Origin: Pseudomonas xionganensis
GTDB taxonomy: Bacteria; Pseudomonadota; Gammaproteobacteria; Pseudomonadales; Pseudomonadaceae
Direction: 5' to 3'
NCBI RefSeq assembly: GCF_009763245.1
Contig: NZ_WKJZ01000001.1
Location: 2,186,941-2,250,940 of the forward strand
DNA length: 64,000 nt
Shown here: positions 1 to 8,133 of the stretch, one piece after another
Layout of the letters: the number at the start of each line of letters is the position of its first letter
How positions within the stretch are numbered: position 1 is the stretch's first letter
Made by a program: the position numbers and the translations under genes
Notes under the pieces: model-generated
The model's database searches: none
What the model saw: the letters and a program-made list of their open reading frames with translations, nothing else
What the model was told of the DNA's origin: nothing

Positions 1-2
1 AA

Positions 3-2495
3 GCGGTTAGTGAAACGGTTGGTATTGGTCAGCTGATTCAGTTCGAAGACGATGGCCCAGGCATCAGTGATATTCAAGACGCAGTATTGGATAACTCCGC
101 GAGTGGCTATGCCACTGGTAGTTCTGTTGTTGCGCTAGGTGCTGATGGTGCTGGGTACGCGGATCTATCCGGAAATGTCAGTGGCTGGGATGGTGTCAAT
201 ATAACTTACGGGGCAGCTAATCTAACATCTGGCGGCGAAACAGTTTACTACTATGTTGATCCAAGTGATCTCGGAGTTCTCTATGCCTATACCAGTTCGG
301 TTTTAGGTGAGTATGATCAGAATGATCCAAGTCAATCACTAGTGTTTACTCTGAGCTTTGATATTAATGGCGATTATGTCATTGATATGAGTGGCAAGCT
401 GGATGGCCAGTTGCAAACGTTTGGTGCGACTTTTAATAAGAATATTGGAGGCAATGAAAGTTATCTGTTGATTACTGATGAAGGAACTATTCTGAAACCA
501 GGTGATGCAGTTCCTTCTGGTCAGCAAGTTGTAATTGAGGTTGATTCACTTAATGGGCAGGTTAATGCTAGTGTACAAGGCTTGGCTGACAATAATCAGT
601 GGATACTGGGTTCGGATAGGTTGTATTTCTCCTTTGTTAGTCCGGTGTTGAGTGTGTCGCTCGCTATAGATAATCAAGGTAACACCCCGAGCAACACTGT
701 CGTATGGACAGCCTACGGTAAGGACGCATTTGGTGTGGATGCAGTTGAGACAGGTACGGCCATTTTTATTGAGGGTGAGTTAACAACTATTCCCACTACT
801 TTGAAGGATATAACTAAGGTTGAGGTTGGTGAGGATGTTGGAAATGAAGGCTTTAGGGTTCAAAGTTTGGCGGTTGTTGATCGCGTTGACGAGGACCCGG
901 TCAATATTAGTTTCGATTTGGCTGTAGTGGATGGGGATGGTGATCGTTCGTCGGCAACGCTGGATGTTCAGTTTAACCCCTTGATTCCTGATGTTCTGGT
1001 TGTTGGTGATAATGTCAGTGATGTGTTCGGCCAGGTAGTTGATCACGTAATTGATACCTCTCGTTTTGGGCCTGATGGCAGCATAGATGGTGATAAGGGT
1101 AATGATGTTCTAATAGGGGATATAGGTGGGTCTACCCAGTTGCCTGCTCAGAAGGCCAATATTGTGTATGTGCTGGATAACTCGGGTAGTATGGACAGCA
1201 ATATTAATTTCACCAATGCTCAAGGCGATGTTGTTAATGTTACGCGACTTGAAGCGTTGAAGCAGTCGGTTGTTGCTTCTCTCAATAATCTGTACAACTC
1301 AGGTGCTAGTGATATTAAGGTTCATTTGGTTAGGTTTGGTACAAATGCGCCAGCTGGTAGTACCTTCACATTGACTGCAAATGGTGTCGATAATCCTGCG
1401 CAGTTGGATGCGGCGATTGCATTTATTAGTGCAATGACGGCCAATGGCAGTGCTACGAGTGGAAATTTTACCAACTATGAGGCTGGATTGGTTAGGGCCA
1501 ATAACTGGATTCAGTCGGGTGATCCTGTTGCGGTAGCTGATGTAAATAAACTGATTTTTGTGTCTGATGGTTCACCGAATCGTGCTTTGCAGGGCAATAG
1601 CTCAAATAATGTTGTTAGCGTGAGTGCAGATAGCGCCATGGATCATGTTCTTGGAGCTGGTAGTGGCGATAATTTGAGTGAAGTCGCTCTTATTGAAAGT
1701 GCAGGATTCACTATTGAGGCTGTCGGCATAGCTGTCTCAGCTTCTCAATTGGCTCGGTTGGATCAAGTTGAGGGGGCTGGTGGAGATGCGGACAACGTGA
1801 CTACTGCCAATCAGCTTTCGGCCGTAATCGGTGGTCTGGCTGGTGGTGTAATCGATGTTGCCGGTGTGGGCGATGATGTCCTCAATGGAGGCGATGGCAA
1901 CGATATTATTTTTGGTGACAGTATTTATGCAGATAGCACTGACAGCGGCTGGGCTGCATTTGTAGCAGCCAACCCAGGTCTGACCAATAGCCAACTCAGT
2001 GCCTTGATTGCTGCAAATCATGCTGCTTACGGTCAGGATGGCTCTGTAGGCGGAAATGACATCTTAAACGGTGGGGCTGGGGATGACATTCTCTATGGCC
2101 AGGGTGGTAACGACAGGTTAATTGGGGGGACCGGTGATGACCTGCTGATTGGTGGAAGTGGTAACGATACCTTTGTATGGAATGCCGATGACAGAGGCGA
2201 AAATTACCACGATGTCGTCAAAGACTTTGGGCGTACACCTGGCGATATGGATGTGCTGGACTTGTCAGATTTGTTGGATTTCGTGGGTCCCGTCACGTCT
2301 GGCAATTTGCTTGGTTCGTATTTGGCGCTGAGTTCCGACGGTGCCAGTACGTTGATTGAAGTCTCCAGTACAGGGGATTTGGGCAGCCAACCAGCGGATC
2401 AGAAAATTACCTTGGAGTCGGTTGACCTGTTGGCGGGTGGGACTGCTGCCGATGTGATCGACGATATGTTGGGTAACGGCACGCTTGTGGTGTAG
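3..2495 (+). CDS. C-terminal part of a giant RTX adhesin (VWA domain, type I secreted), 5'-truncated by the window
   Basis: The frame is open back to base 3, so the start lies outside the window. The visible end has the layout of LapA/BapA-type type I secreted adhesins. An EDDGP motif near bases 46-60 is typical of repeats in this class. A von Willebrand A domain follows, with the MIDAS-like DNSGSMDSN near bases 1170-1200. Glycine/aspartate-rich RTX nonapeptides (GGDGNDIIFGD, then GGAGDDILYGQGGNDRL and relatives, bases about 1880-2170) should bind calcium outside the cell. The tail (DVVKDF, DVLDLSDLL) is the usual C-terminal type I secretion region. Known relatives mediate surface attachment and biofilm formation. 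Base composition is clearly AT-richer than all following genes, as is common for these large variable adhesins. The family call is firm; the exact subfamily is not. Confidence 0.9.
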   Translation, partial: AVSETVGIGQLIQFEDDGPGISDIQDAVLDNSASGYATGSSVVALGADGAGYADLSGNVSGWDGVNITYGAANLTSGGETVYYYVDPSDLGVLYAYTSSVLGEYDQNDPSQSLVFTLSFDINGDYVIDMSGKLDGQLQTFGATFNKNIGGNESYLLITDEGTILKPGDAVPSGQQVVIEVDSLNGQVNASVQGLADNNQWILGSDRLYFSFVSPVLSVSLAIDNQGNTPSNTVVWTAYGKDAFGVDAVETGTAIFIEGELTTIPTTLKDITKVEVGEDVGNEGFRVQSLAVVDRVDEDPVNISFDLAVVDGDGDRSSATLDVQFNPLIPDVLVVGDNVSDVFGQVVDHVIDTSRFGPDGSIDGDKGNDVLIGDIGGSTQLPAQKANIVYVLDNSGSMDSNINFTNAQGDVVNVTRLEALKQSVVASLNNLYNSGASDIKVHLVRFGTNAPAGSTFTLTANGVDNPAQLDAAIAFISAMTANGSATSGNFTNYEAGLVRANNWIQSGDPVAVADVNKLIFVSDGSPNRALQGNSSNNVVSVSADSAMDHVLGAGSGDNLSEVALIESAGFTIEAVGIAVSASQLARLDQVEGAGGDADNVTTANQLSAVIGGLAGGVIDVAGVGDDVLNGGDGNDIIFGDSIYADSTDSGWAAFVAANPGLTNSQLSALIAANHAAYGQDGSVGGNDILNGGAGDDILYGQGGNDRLIGGTGDDLLIGGSGNDTFVWNADDRGENYHDVVKDFGRTPGDMDVLDLSDLLDFVGPVTSGNLLGSYLALSSDGASTLIEVSSTGDLGSQPADQKITLESVDLLAGGTAADVIDDMLGNGTLVV

Positions 2496-2518
2496 TACAA
2501 GCATTGGCATTGGCATTG

Positions 2519-2554
2519 GCTCAAGCCCGCTTAATAAAGCGGGCTTGAGCTTTT
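2519..2554 (+). terminator. Rho-independent terminator of the adhesin gene
   Basis: A perfect 12-bp stem, GCTCAAGCCCGC / GCGGGCTTGAGC, with an 8-nt TTAATAAA loop is followed by TTTT. It starts 24 nt after the adhesin stop and also lies at the 3' end of the convergent gene. It is preceded by three tandem copies of a CATTGG hexamer (about 2502-2519). Confidence 0.85.
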
Positions 2555-2561
2555 GAGGGCA

Positions 2562-3437
2562 TTATGTGAGTTGCAGCAGGTAACTGACCACATCCGGCGC
2601 ACCCGCCAGCCTCAATCCTTTGCCCAGAGCATTGGCCTCCGCCGAATGTTTGGGTAATAGCAGTACTTCAGGATCGCCCGGATTTCGCAGCAGTGACAGG
2701 CGTGCATAGGGCAGGCCGTTTTCCAGCAGCAGGGCCATAAACGCAGGGTCGCTCCAGGTGGCACTGGGCATGGCCAGGGCATGGTAATGCTGTTGCAGTT
2801 GCTTAATGCCCGATGGGCTTAGTTTGTAGTGGGTGATATCTGCCGGCAGGGTGATTTCCAGTTCGCGGCGGCGGGCGTAGGCCACCGCGCAGGCAAAGGC
2901 TTCATTGTGTTGCTCGCTCGTCCAGAAAATCCGCGGGCCGCGCCAGCTGGCCTGGCGCAATTTGATGCGTTCGCCGGCCAGAAAGCGCGGTAAGGCCAGG
3001 CTGATCGTCTTGACGAAGTCCTTGTAGCTGATGATGCGCACTTTGCGGCACTGTTCGCAGCTGGCGAACGCCTCGAAATTGGCATAGCGGCATTGCGCCG
3101 GTTGGCAGTTGTAAAGGCCGTCGACCAGGCGCAGGTCAAAGGACTCAAGGGATTGTTCCTCAGCCGTGACCAGGCCTACCAGCATGGCGTGGGCGGCGGC
3201 TTTGTCTTCCTGAACAGGTCCTGAGAGAGCGCCGCGTGGGAGTTCAACCAGGCGGTGCAGGGGTGGGCCTTCTTGCCAGCAGATGCTGTCTGCTATCTCG
3301 GGTAGGGGCGTGAAGGGGAGTCGCAGTTGGCTGGCTCGCTCAAGCACTTGTCGCGGGGCACGGCCGCGCAGACCCAGGCGTTGGGCCAGGGCGCCAAGGC
3401 GGGAGCCCAGAGTGGATGACGGCTCAGGCGGAATCAT
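2562..3437 (-). CDS. Conserved Pseudomonas hypothetical protein, 291 aa
   Basis: I do not know a function. The protein has no signal peptide or membrane segment, so it is probably cytoplasmic. It contains a CEQC cysteine pair near residues 127-130 and a further cysteine about 16 residues upstream (QPAQC), but no clear metal-binding pattern. The basic SYKDFVKTISLALPRFL and KLRQASWRG segments look conserved. It resembles proteins I recall being filed as DUF6685, but this is from memory. The ATG at 3435-3437 is preceded by a GGAG about 13 nt upstream, so the start could be slightly different. The gene converges on the adhesin gene, sharing its terminator region, and diverges from the DUF2835 gene. 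Confidence 0.75.
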   Translation of the reverse strand: MIPPEPSSTLGSRLGALAQRLGLRGRAPRQVLERASQLRLPFTPLPEIADSICWQEGPPLHRLVELPRGALSGPVQEDKAAAHAMLVGLVTAEEQSLESFDLRLVDGLYNCQPAQCRYANFEAFASCEQCRKVRIISYKDFVKTISLALPRFLAGERIKLRQASWRGPRIFWTSEQHNEAFACAVAYARRRELEITLPADITHYKLSPSGIKQLQQHYHALAMPSATWSDPAFMALLLENGLPYARLSLLRNPGDPEVLLLPKHSAEANALGKGLRLAGAPDVVSYLLQLT

Positions 3438-3587
3438 GGTCAGGCAATTACTCCAGCATCACCATAGCCAGTTTGGCAGACACCTCGATAAGGCGCACAG
3501 GCTTTAATGGCACTATTGCCAGGTTTTTTACCAAGGCTAACGAGAGCCTGTGGCAATATTCGCGCACGTGTTTGCAAAGGTGCCTCC

Positions 3588-3809
3588 ATGCCCAGTCTGG
3601 TGCTGGATATTGCGTTATCCGCTGAGCGCTTGGTCGCCGTCTATCAGGGCCGCGCCAACCGAATCTTACTGCACAGTCGTGATGGTAGGCGAGTCAGTGT
3701 GCCAGCCCATCATTTTCGGCCCTTTCTGACCCATGACGGGGTCTATGGTTCATTTATGCTGGAGTTCAGTGACAAGGGTGAGTTGCTCAGCCTGCGCCGG
3801 ATAGAGTGA
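3588..3809 (+). CDS. DUF2835 family protein, 73 aa
   Basis: This small protein (MPSLVLDIALSAERL... ending LLSLRRIE) matches the short DUF2835 family widespread in Pseudomonas; its function is unknown. The frame is open further upstream, but the ATG at 3588 has an AAAGG ribosome site 7 nt before it, and the family normally begins at this MPSL. Conserved features visible are VYQGRANRIL, RVSVPAHHFRPFLTHDGVYG and a basic C-terminus. It lies just upstream of pyrD and may have its own promoter; nothing in the sequence ties it to pyrimidine synthesis. Confidence 0.8.
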   Translation: MPSLVLDIALSAERLVAVYQGRANRILLHSRDGRRVSVPAHHFRPFLTHDGVYGSFMLEFSDKGELLSLRRIE

Positions 3810-3846
3810 GGCGCCATGTGCCTCGCCTTGAGCGCTGGCAGGCGGC

Positions 3847-3852
3847 TATAAT
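3847..3852 (+). promoter_or_regulatory. Candidate -10 box of the pyrD promoter
   Basis: A perfect TATAAT lies 36 nt before the pyrD start. No good -35 hexamer is visible at 16-18 bp, so the assignment rests on the -10 alone. Confidence 0.4.
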
Positions 3853-3888
3853 CGCGGCCTTCGTCACTTTATCGAGCTAAGCCTGCCC

Positions 3889-4917
3889 ATGTATACCCTG
3901 GCCCGCGAGCTGCTGTTCAAACTCTCCCCGGAAACCTCCCATGAGCTGTCCATTGATCTGCTCGGTGCCGGTGGTCGCCTGGGCCTCAACGGCTTGCTGA
4001 CTCGCCAGCCGGCACCCTTGCCGGTCAAGGTGATGGGCCTGGAGTTTGCCAACCCGGTGGGCCTGGCGGCAGGGCTGGACAAGAATGGCGATGCCATCGA
4101 CGGCTTCGCCCAGCTCGGTTTTGGTTTTATCGAGATCGGTACCGTGACACCGCGCCCGCAGCCGGGCAACCCCAAGCCGCGCCTGTTCCGCTTGCCGGAG
4201 GCCGAGGCCATTATCAATCGCATGGGGTTTAACAACCATGGCGTTGATCATCTGCTAGCCCGGGTGCAGGCCGCTAAATACCGCGGCGTTTTGGGCATCA
4301 ATATCGGCAAGAACTTCGACACGCCGGTGGAAAATGCCGTGGACGACTACCTGTTGTGTCTGGACAAGGTCTATGCCCACGCCAGCTATGTCACGGTCAA
4401 TGTCAGTTCACCCAATACGCCGGGGCTGCGCAGTCTGCAGTTTGGCGATTCGCTCAAGCAGCTGCTGGAAGCGTTGCGCCAACGTCAGGAAGATTTGACC
4501 CAGGCGCATGACAAGCGGGTCCCCCTGGCGATCAAGATCGCCCCGGACATGACCGACGAGGAAACCTGCGAGGTGGCCCGCGCCCTGGTGGAAACCGGGA
4601 TGGATGCGGTGATCGCCACCAACACCACCCTGGGGCGCGAAGGGGTGCTGGGTCTGGATCATGCCGACGAGGCGGGTGGGCTGTCCGGTGCGCCTGTACG
4701 CGACAAGAGCACCCATATTGTCCAAGTGCTGGCCGCTGAACTGGGCGGGCGCCTGCCGATTATCGCCGTAGGCGGGATTACCGAAGGCAAGCATGCGGCC
4801 GAGAAGATTGCCGCTGGCGCCAGTTTGGTACAGATCTATTCCGGGTTTATCTACAAGGGGCCGGCGCTGATTCGCGAGGCGGTGGATGCCATTGCCGCAT
4901 TGCCGAGCAAGTCTTAG
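3889..4917 (+). CDS. pyrD: Dihydroorotate dehydrogenase (quinone), class 2
   Basis: The enzyme oxidises dihydroorotate to orotate in de novo pyrimidine synthesis and passes electrons to ubiquinone at the inner membrane face. The 342-aa length fits class 2 enzymes. Visible marks are the FMN/substrate segment [18 protein letters not shown], the active-site region [12 protein letters not shown] with the serine base of class 2 enzymes, IATNTT, and the C-terminal phosphate-binding GGI and [11 protein letters not shown] motifs. The N-terminal helix ([20 protein letters not shown]) is the membrane/quinone-associating extension of class 2. The gene is monocistronic in appearance and converges on rmf. 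Confidence 0.97.
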   Translation: MYTLARELLFKLSPETSHELSIDLLGAGGRLGLNGLLTRQPAPLPVKVMGLEFANPVGLAAGLDKNGDAIDGFAQLGFGFIEIGTVTPRPQPGNPKPRLFRLPEAEAIINRMGFNNHGVDHLLARVQAAKYRGVLGINIGKNFDTPVENAVDDYLLCLDKVYAHASYVTVNVSSPNTPGLRSLQFGDSLKQLLEALRQRQEDLTQAHDKRVPLAIKIAPDMTDEETCEVARALVETGMDAVIATNTTLGREGVLGLDHADEAGGLSGAPVRDKSTHIVQVLAAELGGRLPIIAVGGITEGKHAAEKIAAGASLVQIYSGFIYKGPALIREAVDAIAALPSKS

Positions 4918-5000
4918 GCATAGGGCGCGTTAAGGTTTGGATCGGGTTGTTGGTAGGTAAAGCCGTTGCTGCGGATTTTCGGGCAGTTGCGTGGCCCAAT

Positions 5001-5024
5001 AAAAAGGGCTCCATTAAGGAGCCC
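5001..5024 (-). terminator. Rho-independent terminator of rmf
   Basis: The stem GGGCTCC / GGAGCCC (5006-5012 and 5018-5024) has a short ATTAA loop. On the minus strand it is followed by five T residues (AAAAA at 5001-5005 on the plus strand), so it terminates rmf transcription. It may also serve pyrD from the other side, with no T-run in that direction. Confidence 0.8.
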
Positions 5025-5084
5025 CTGGGCTCGCGCCCGCCGCTCGGTTAGAGCGTGCTTGGTGAAGTCGGTCGTGTCCTTGAT

Positions 5085-5300
5085 TCAGCCGACAGCGTGA
5101 AGTTCGTTAAGTCGATGGATGCCGGCTGTACCGGTCATGCCGTCCCAGTTGTCACCGCGGCCTTCGCGCCAGCCGTTCATCCAGGCTTGGCGTACAGAGG
5201 GGAGGGTGAAGGGGCAGAGGTCGCGGGATTTACCATTGATCCCATATTGATAGCCGCGCAAAAAAGCTCTTTCTAACGGATCACGCTTAAGTCTTCTCAT
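5085..5300 (-). CDS. rmf: Ribosome modulation factor
   Basis: Rmf binds 70S ribosomes in stationary phase and dimerises them into inactive 100S particles. The 71-aa protein begins MRRLKRDPLERAFLRGYQYGINGKS and continues with LCPF and WMNGWREGR, matching the core of the E. coli protein (KRDRLERA, RGYQAGI, CPY, WLGGWREA). The C-terminus is longer than in E. coli (55 aa), as in other pseudomonads. The ATG at 5298-5300 has GAGGG about 10 nt upstream. The gene lies divergently from rlmKL, another ribosome-related gene, and has a structured leader. Confidence 0.95.
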   Translation of the reverse strand: MRRLKRDPLERAFLRGYQYGINGKSRDLCPFTLPSVRQAWMNGWREGRGDNWDGMTGTAGIHRLNELHAVG

Positions 5301-5380
5301 AGGGTGTTGCCCTCAATGTTGACTGTTATGTCCTTGGACCCTGTAGCAGGGTCAGGCAGAGAAAGTTCTGCCGTACGGAG
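5301..5380 (-). ncRNA. Structured 5' leader of rmf (candidate rmf RNA motif)
   Basis: Directly upstream of rmf are two tight hairpins: GACCCTG/CAGGGTC with a TAG loop (5337-5353) and GGCAGA/TCTGCC with a 6-nt loop (5355-5372), then a CCGTACGG palindrome. A conserved 'rmf RNA' leader has been described in Pseudomonas from comparative genomics, and position and gene context fit. I infer identity from location; the Rfam covariance model was not run. Confidence 0.5.
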
Positions 5381-5726
5381 GTCGCTGCCGGCGTCGCGTG
5401 CCTCCTTGCCATCACCGTTGCAGCGATGGCCTGAGTTGATTTCTATCCAATGCGTGAGTGCCTGTGAATGATCGTTTAGTCATAAGCACGTAATATTTTT
5501 GTGGCCTGGGCCATAAGGCTGATCGTTGCTTGCGGTTCTTTTCTGACCCAGGCCTGATGCGCCGGGGCTTAGGGCCGCTATGCTGGTGTTGTGATATCGC
5601 GAATGAGTCGCGATTGAGACTGCTGTTTATTCCGACGAAGGGTCGCTCTGCGACGCTTTGTCACTTATTTTGGCTGTGCTGATGTCGCTGCATGCCGTTG
5701 ATTGCCTTAAGGCACTGGAAATTCCC
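5381..5726. other. Divergent rmf/rlmKL promoter region
   Basis: About 345 bases without a gene. It must hold the promoters of rmf (leftward) and rlmKL (rightward). One hairpin, ATCGCG/CGCGAT (5596-5614), lies on the rlmKL side, and an AT-rich patch (GTAATATTTTTGTGG, about 5490-5505) is the likeliest place for an rmf promoter. No confident -35/-10 pair could be assigned. Confidence 0.4.
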
Positions 5727-7979
5727 ATGTCGGATCGTTACGAACTCTTCCTCACCTGCCCCAAGGGCCTCGAAGGCCTGCTGCTCGATGAGGCCAGCAC
5801 CCTGGGTCTTGAGGAGGCCCGCGAGCACACCTCGGCTATTCGCGGCATGGCCGACATGGAAACGGCCTACCGCCTGTGCCTGTGGTCGCGCCTGGCCAAC
5901 CGGGTGTTGTTGGTGCTGCGGCGTTTTCCGGTGCAGGACGCCCAGAGCCTCTACGAGGGAGTGCTGGAGTTGGACTGGTTCGAGCACCTGGCGTCCAGCG
6001 GCAGCCTGGCGGTGGAGTTCAGCGGCCAGGGTTCGGGGATCGACAATACCCACTTCGGTGCGTTGAAGGTCAAGGATGCCATCGTCGACAAGTTACGTCT
6101 GAAAGATGGTACGCGGCCCTCGGTGGACAAGGTCAATCCGGATCTGCGCGTGCACCTGCGCCTGGATCGCGGCGAGGCGATTCTGTCCCTGGATCTGTCC
6201 GGGCATAGCCTGCACCAGCGTGGTTATCGCCTGCAGCAGGGCGCCGCACCCCTCAAGGAAAACCTGGCGGCTGCCGTGCTGATCCGTGCCGGCTGGCCAC
6301 GTATCGCCGCCGAGGGTGGCGCATTGGCCGACCCCATGTGTGGTGTTGGCACCTTCCTGGTGGAGGCGGCGATGATCGCCGCCGATATCGCGCCCAACCT
6401 GACCCGTGAGCAGTGGGGCTTCAGTCAGTGGCTGGGGCATGTGCCGGCACTGTGGAAGAAAGTCCATGCCGAGGCCCAGCAGCGTGCCGAAGCGGGTATG
6501 GCCAAGCCGCCGTTGTGGATTCGCGGTTATGAGGCCGACCCACGGCTGATTCAGCCAGCGCGCAACAATATCGAACGCGCCGGCATGGGCGACTGGATCA
6601 AGGTTTACCAGGGCGAGGTGGCGACCTTCGAGCCGCGACCGGATCAGAACCAGAAAGGCCTGGTGATCTGTAACCCACCCTATGGCGAGCGCCTGGGTGA
6701 CGAAGCCAGTTTGCTCTACCTCTACCAGAACCTGGGCGAGCGCCTGCGTCAGGCCTGCATGGGCTGGGAGGCCGCGGTCTTTACCGGCGCGCCGGACCTG
6801 GGCAAGCGCATGGGCATTCGCAGCCACAAGCAGTACGCCTTCTGGAACGGCGCGCTGCCGTGCAAGCTGCTGCTGATCAAGGTGCAGCCCGAGCAGTTCG
6901 TCACCGGTGAGCGTCGTACCCCCGAGCAGCGTGAGCGCGAACGCGAACAGGCCGAGGGCGAAAAGGCCGCGCCGCAATTGAACAGGAACGGCAACCCGAT
7001 CAAACCGGCGCCGGCTCCAGTGGTTGAGCAGGCGCGCCTGAGTGAGGGCGGGCAGATGTTTGCCAACCGCCTGCAGAAGAATCTCAAGCAGCTGGGCAAG
7101 TGGGCACGCAAGGAAGGCGTCGAGTGCTACCGCCTGTACGACGCCGATATGCCGGAATATTCCATGGCGGTGGATCTGTATGGCGATTGGGTGCACGTGC
7201 AGGAATACGCTGCGCCCAAGTCCATTGACCCGGAGAAAGCCAAGGCGCGCATGTTCGACGCCATTGCCGCGATTCCGCAGGCGCTGGGTGTGGACAAGAA
7301 CAAGGTGGTGATCAAGCGCCGCGAACGCCAGAGCGGCACCAAGCAGTACCAGCGCCAGGCGGCCCAGGGCCAGTTTATGGAAGTCAGTGAAGGTGGGGTG
7401 AAGCTCTTGGTCAATCTCACCGATTACCTGGACACTGGTCTGTTCCTCGATCACCGGCCACTGCGCCTGCGCATCCAGAAAGAAGCCGCCGGCAAGCGCT
7501 TCCTCAACCTGTTCTGCTACACCGCCACGGCGACCGTGCACGCGGCCAAGGGCGGCGCACGCAGCACCACCAGCGTCGACCTGTCGAAGACCTACCTGGA
7601 CTGGGCGCGGCGCAACCTGTCGCTCAATGGATTCTCCGACAAGAACCGTCTGGAGCAGGGCGATGTGATGGCCTGGCTGGGCGAGGACCGTGGTGAGTAC
7701 GAGCTGATCTTTATCGACCCGCCGACCTTCTCCAACTCCAAGCGCATGGAAGGCATCTTCGATGTGCAGCGTGACCATGTGCAGCTGCTCGACCTGGCCA
7801 TGGCCCGTCTGGCCAAGGGCGGGGTGCTGTACTTCTCCAACAACTTCCGCAAGTTCGAGCTGGATGAGAGTCTGGCCACGCGCTATCAGGTCGAGGAGAT
7901 CAGTGCGCAGACCCTCGACCCGGACTTCGCGCGCAACCCGAAGATCCACCGCGCCTGGCGGATCAGTCTGCGCGGTTGA
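5727..7979 (+). CDS. rlmL: Bifunctional 23S rRNA methyltransferase RlmKL
   Basis: The protein methylates 23S rRNA at G2445 (m2G, N-terminal half) and G2069 (m7G, C-terminal half; E. coli numbering). At 750 aa it carries both halves. A THUMP-like RNA-binding region occupies roughly residues 45-155, the first SAM-dependent domain has the catalytic CNPPYGERLG near residue 315, and the second has FLNLFCYTATATVHAA and IDPPTFSNSKRM near 660. The frame is open 69 nt further upstream, but MSDRYELFLTCPKGLEGLL is the family N-terminus, so I start at 5727. It is divergent from rmf and converges on mnmC with a palindromic repeat between. Confidence 0.95.
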   Translation: MSDRYELFLTCPKGLEGLLLDEASTLGLEEAREHTSAIRGMADMETAYRLCLWSRLANRVLLVLRRFPVQDAQSLYEGVLELDWFEHLASSGSLAVEFSGQGSGIDNTHFGALKVKDAIVDKLRLKDGTRPSVDKVNPDLRVHLRLDRGEAILSLDLSGHSLHQRGYRLQQGAAPLKENLAAAVLIRAGWPRIAAEGGALADPMCGVGTFLVEAAMIAADIAPNLTREQWGFSQWLGHVPALWKKVHAEAQQRAEAGMAKPPLWIRGYEADPRLIQPARNNIERAGMGDWIKVYQGEVATFEPRPDQNQKGLVICNPPYGERLGDEASLLYLYQNLGERLRQACMGWEAAVFTGAPDLGKRMGIRSHKQYAFWNGALPCKLLLIKVQPEQFVTGERRTPEQREREREQAEGEKAAPQLNRNGNPIKPAPAPVVEQARLSEGGQMFANRLQKNLKQLGKWARKEGVECYRLYDADMPEYSMAVDLYGDWVHVQEYAAPKSIDPEKAKARMFDAIAAIPQALGVDKNKVVIKRRERQSGTKQYQRQAAQGQFMEVSEGGVKLLVNLTDYLDTGLFLDHRPLRLRIQKEAAGKRFLNLFCYTATATVHAAKGGARSTTSVDLSKTYLDWARRNLSLNGFSDKNRLEQGDVMAWLGEDRGEYELIFIDPPTFSNSKRMEGIFDVQRDHVQLLDLAMARLAKGGVLYFSNNFRKFELDESLATRYQVEEISAQTLDPDFARNPKIHRAWRISLRG

Positions 7980-8059
7980 GGCATCGTGGGTGTCGCTCGG
8001 ACATGCCGAAGGCTTGTCCGCTCGCTGCTCTGCAGTCTGCGCCCTGTCTGAGCGCACCT

Positions 8060-8133
8060 GTAGGGTGGATGGCGCTTCACCCATCCACCGTTGCGACCTG
8101 GTGGTGGATGAAAAAAGCGTCATCCACCCTACG
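8060..8133. repeat. Double-hairpin intergenic repeat (GTAGGGTGG family), copy 1
   Basis: The element runs from GTAGGGTGGATG to CATCCACCCTAC. It contains a first hairpin GGGTGGATG...CATCCACC and a second GTGGATG...CATCCAC; the outer ends are complementary to each other. It lies between the 3' ends of rlmKL and mnmC, and its right end (CTA at 8129-8131) is the TAG stop codon of mnmC. Confidence 0.85.

Noticed and set aside
6093..8123. 676-codon open frame on the minus strand over rlmKL
   Set aside because: It mirrors the rlmKL coding frame in a high-GC gene; no family motifs, and rlmKL itself is certain.
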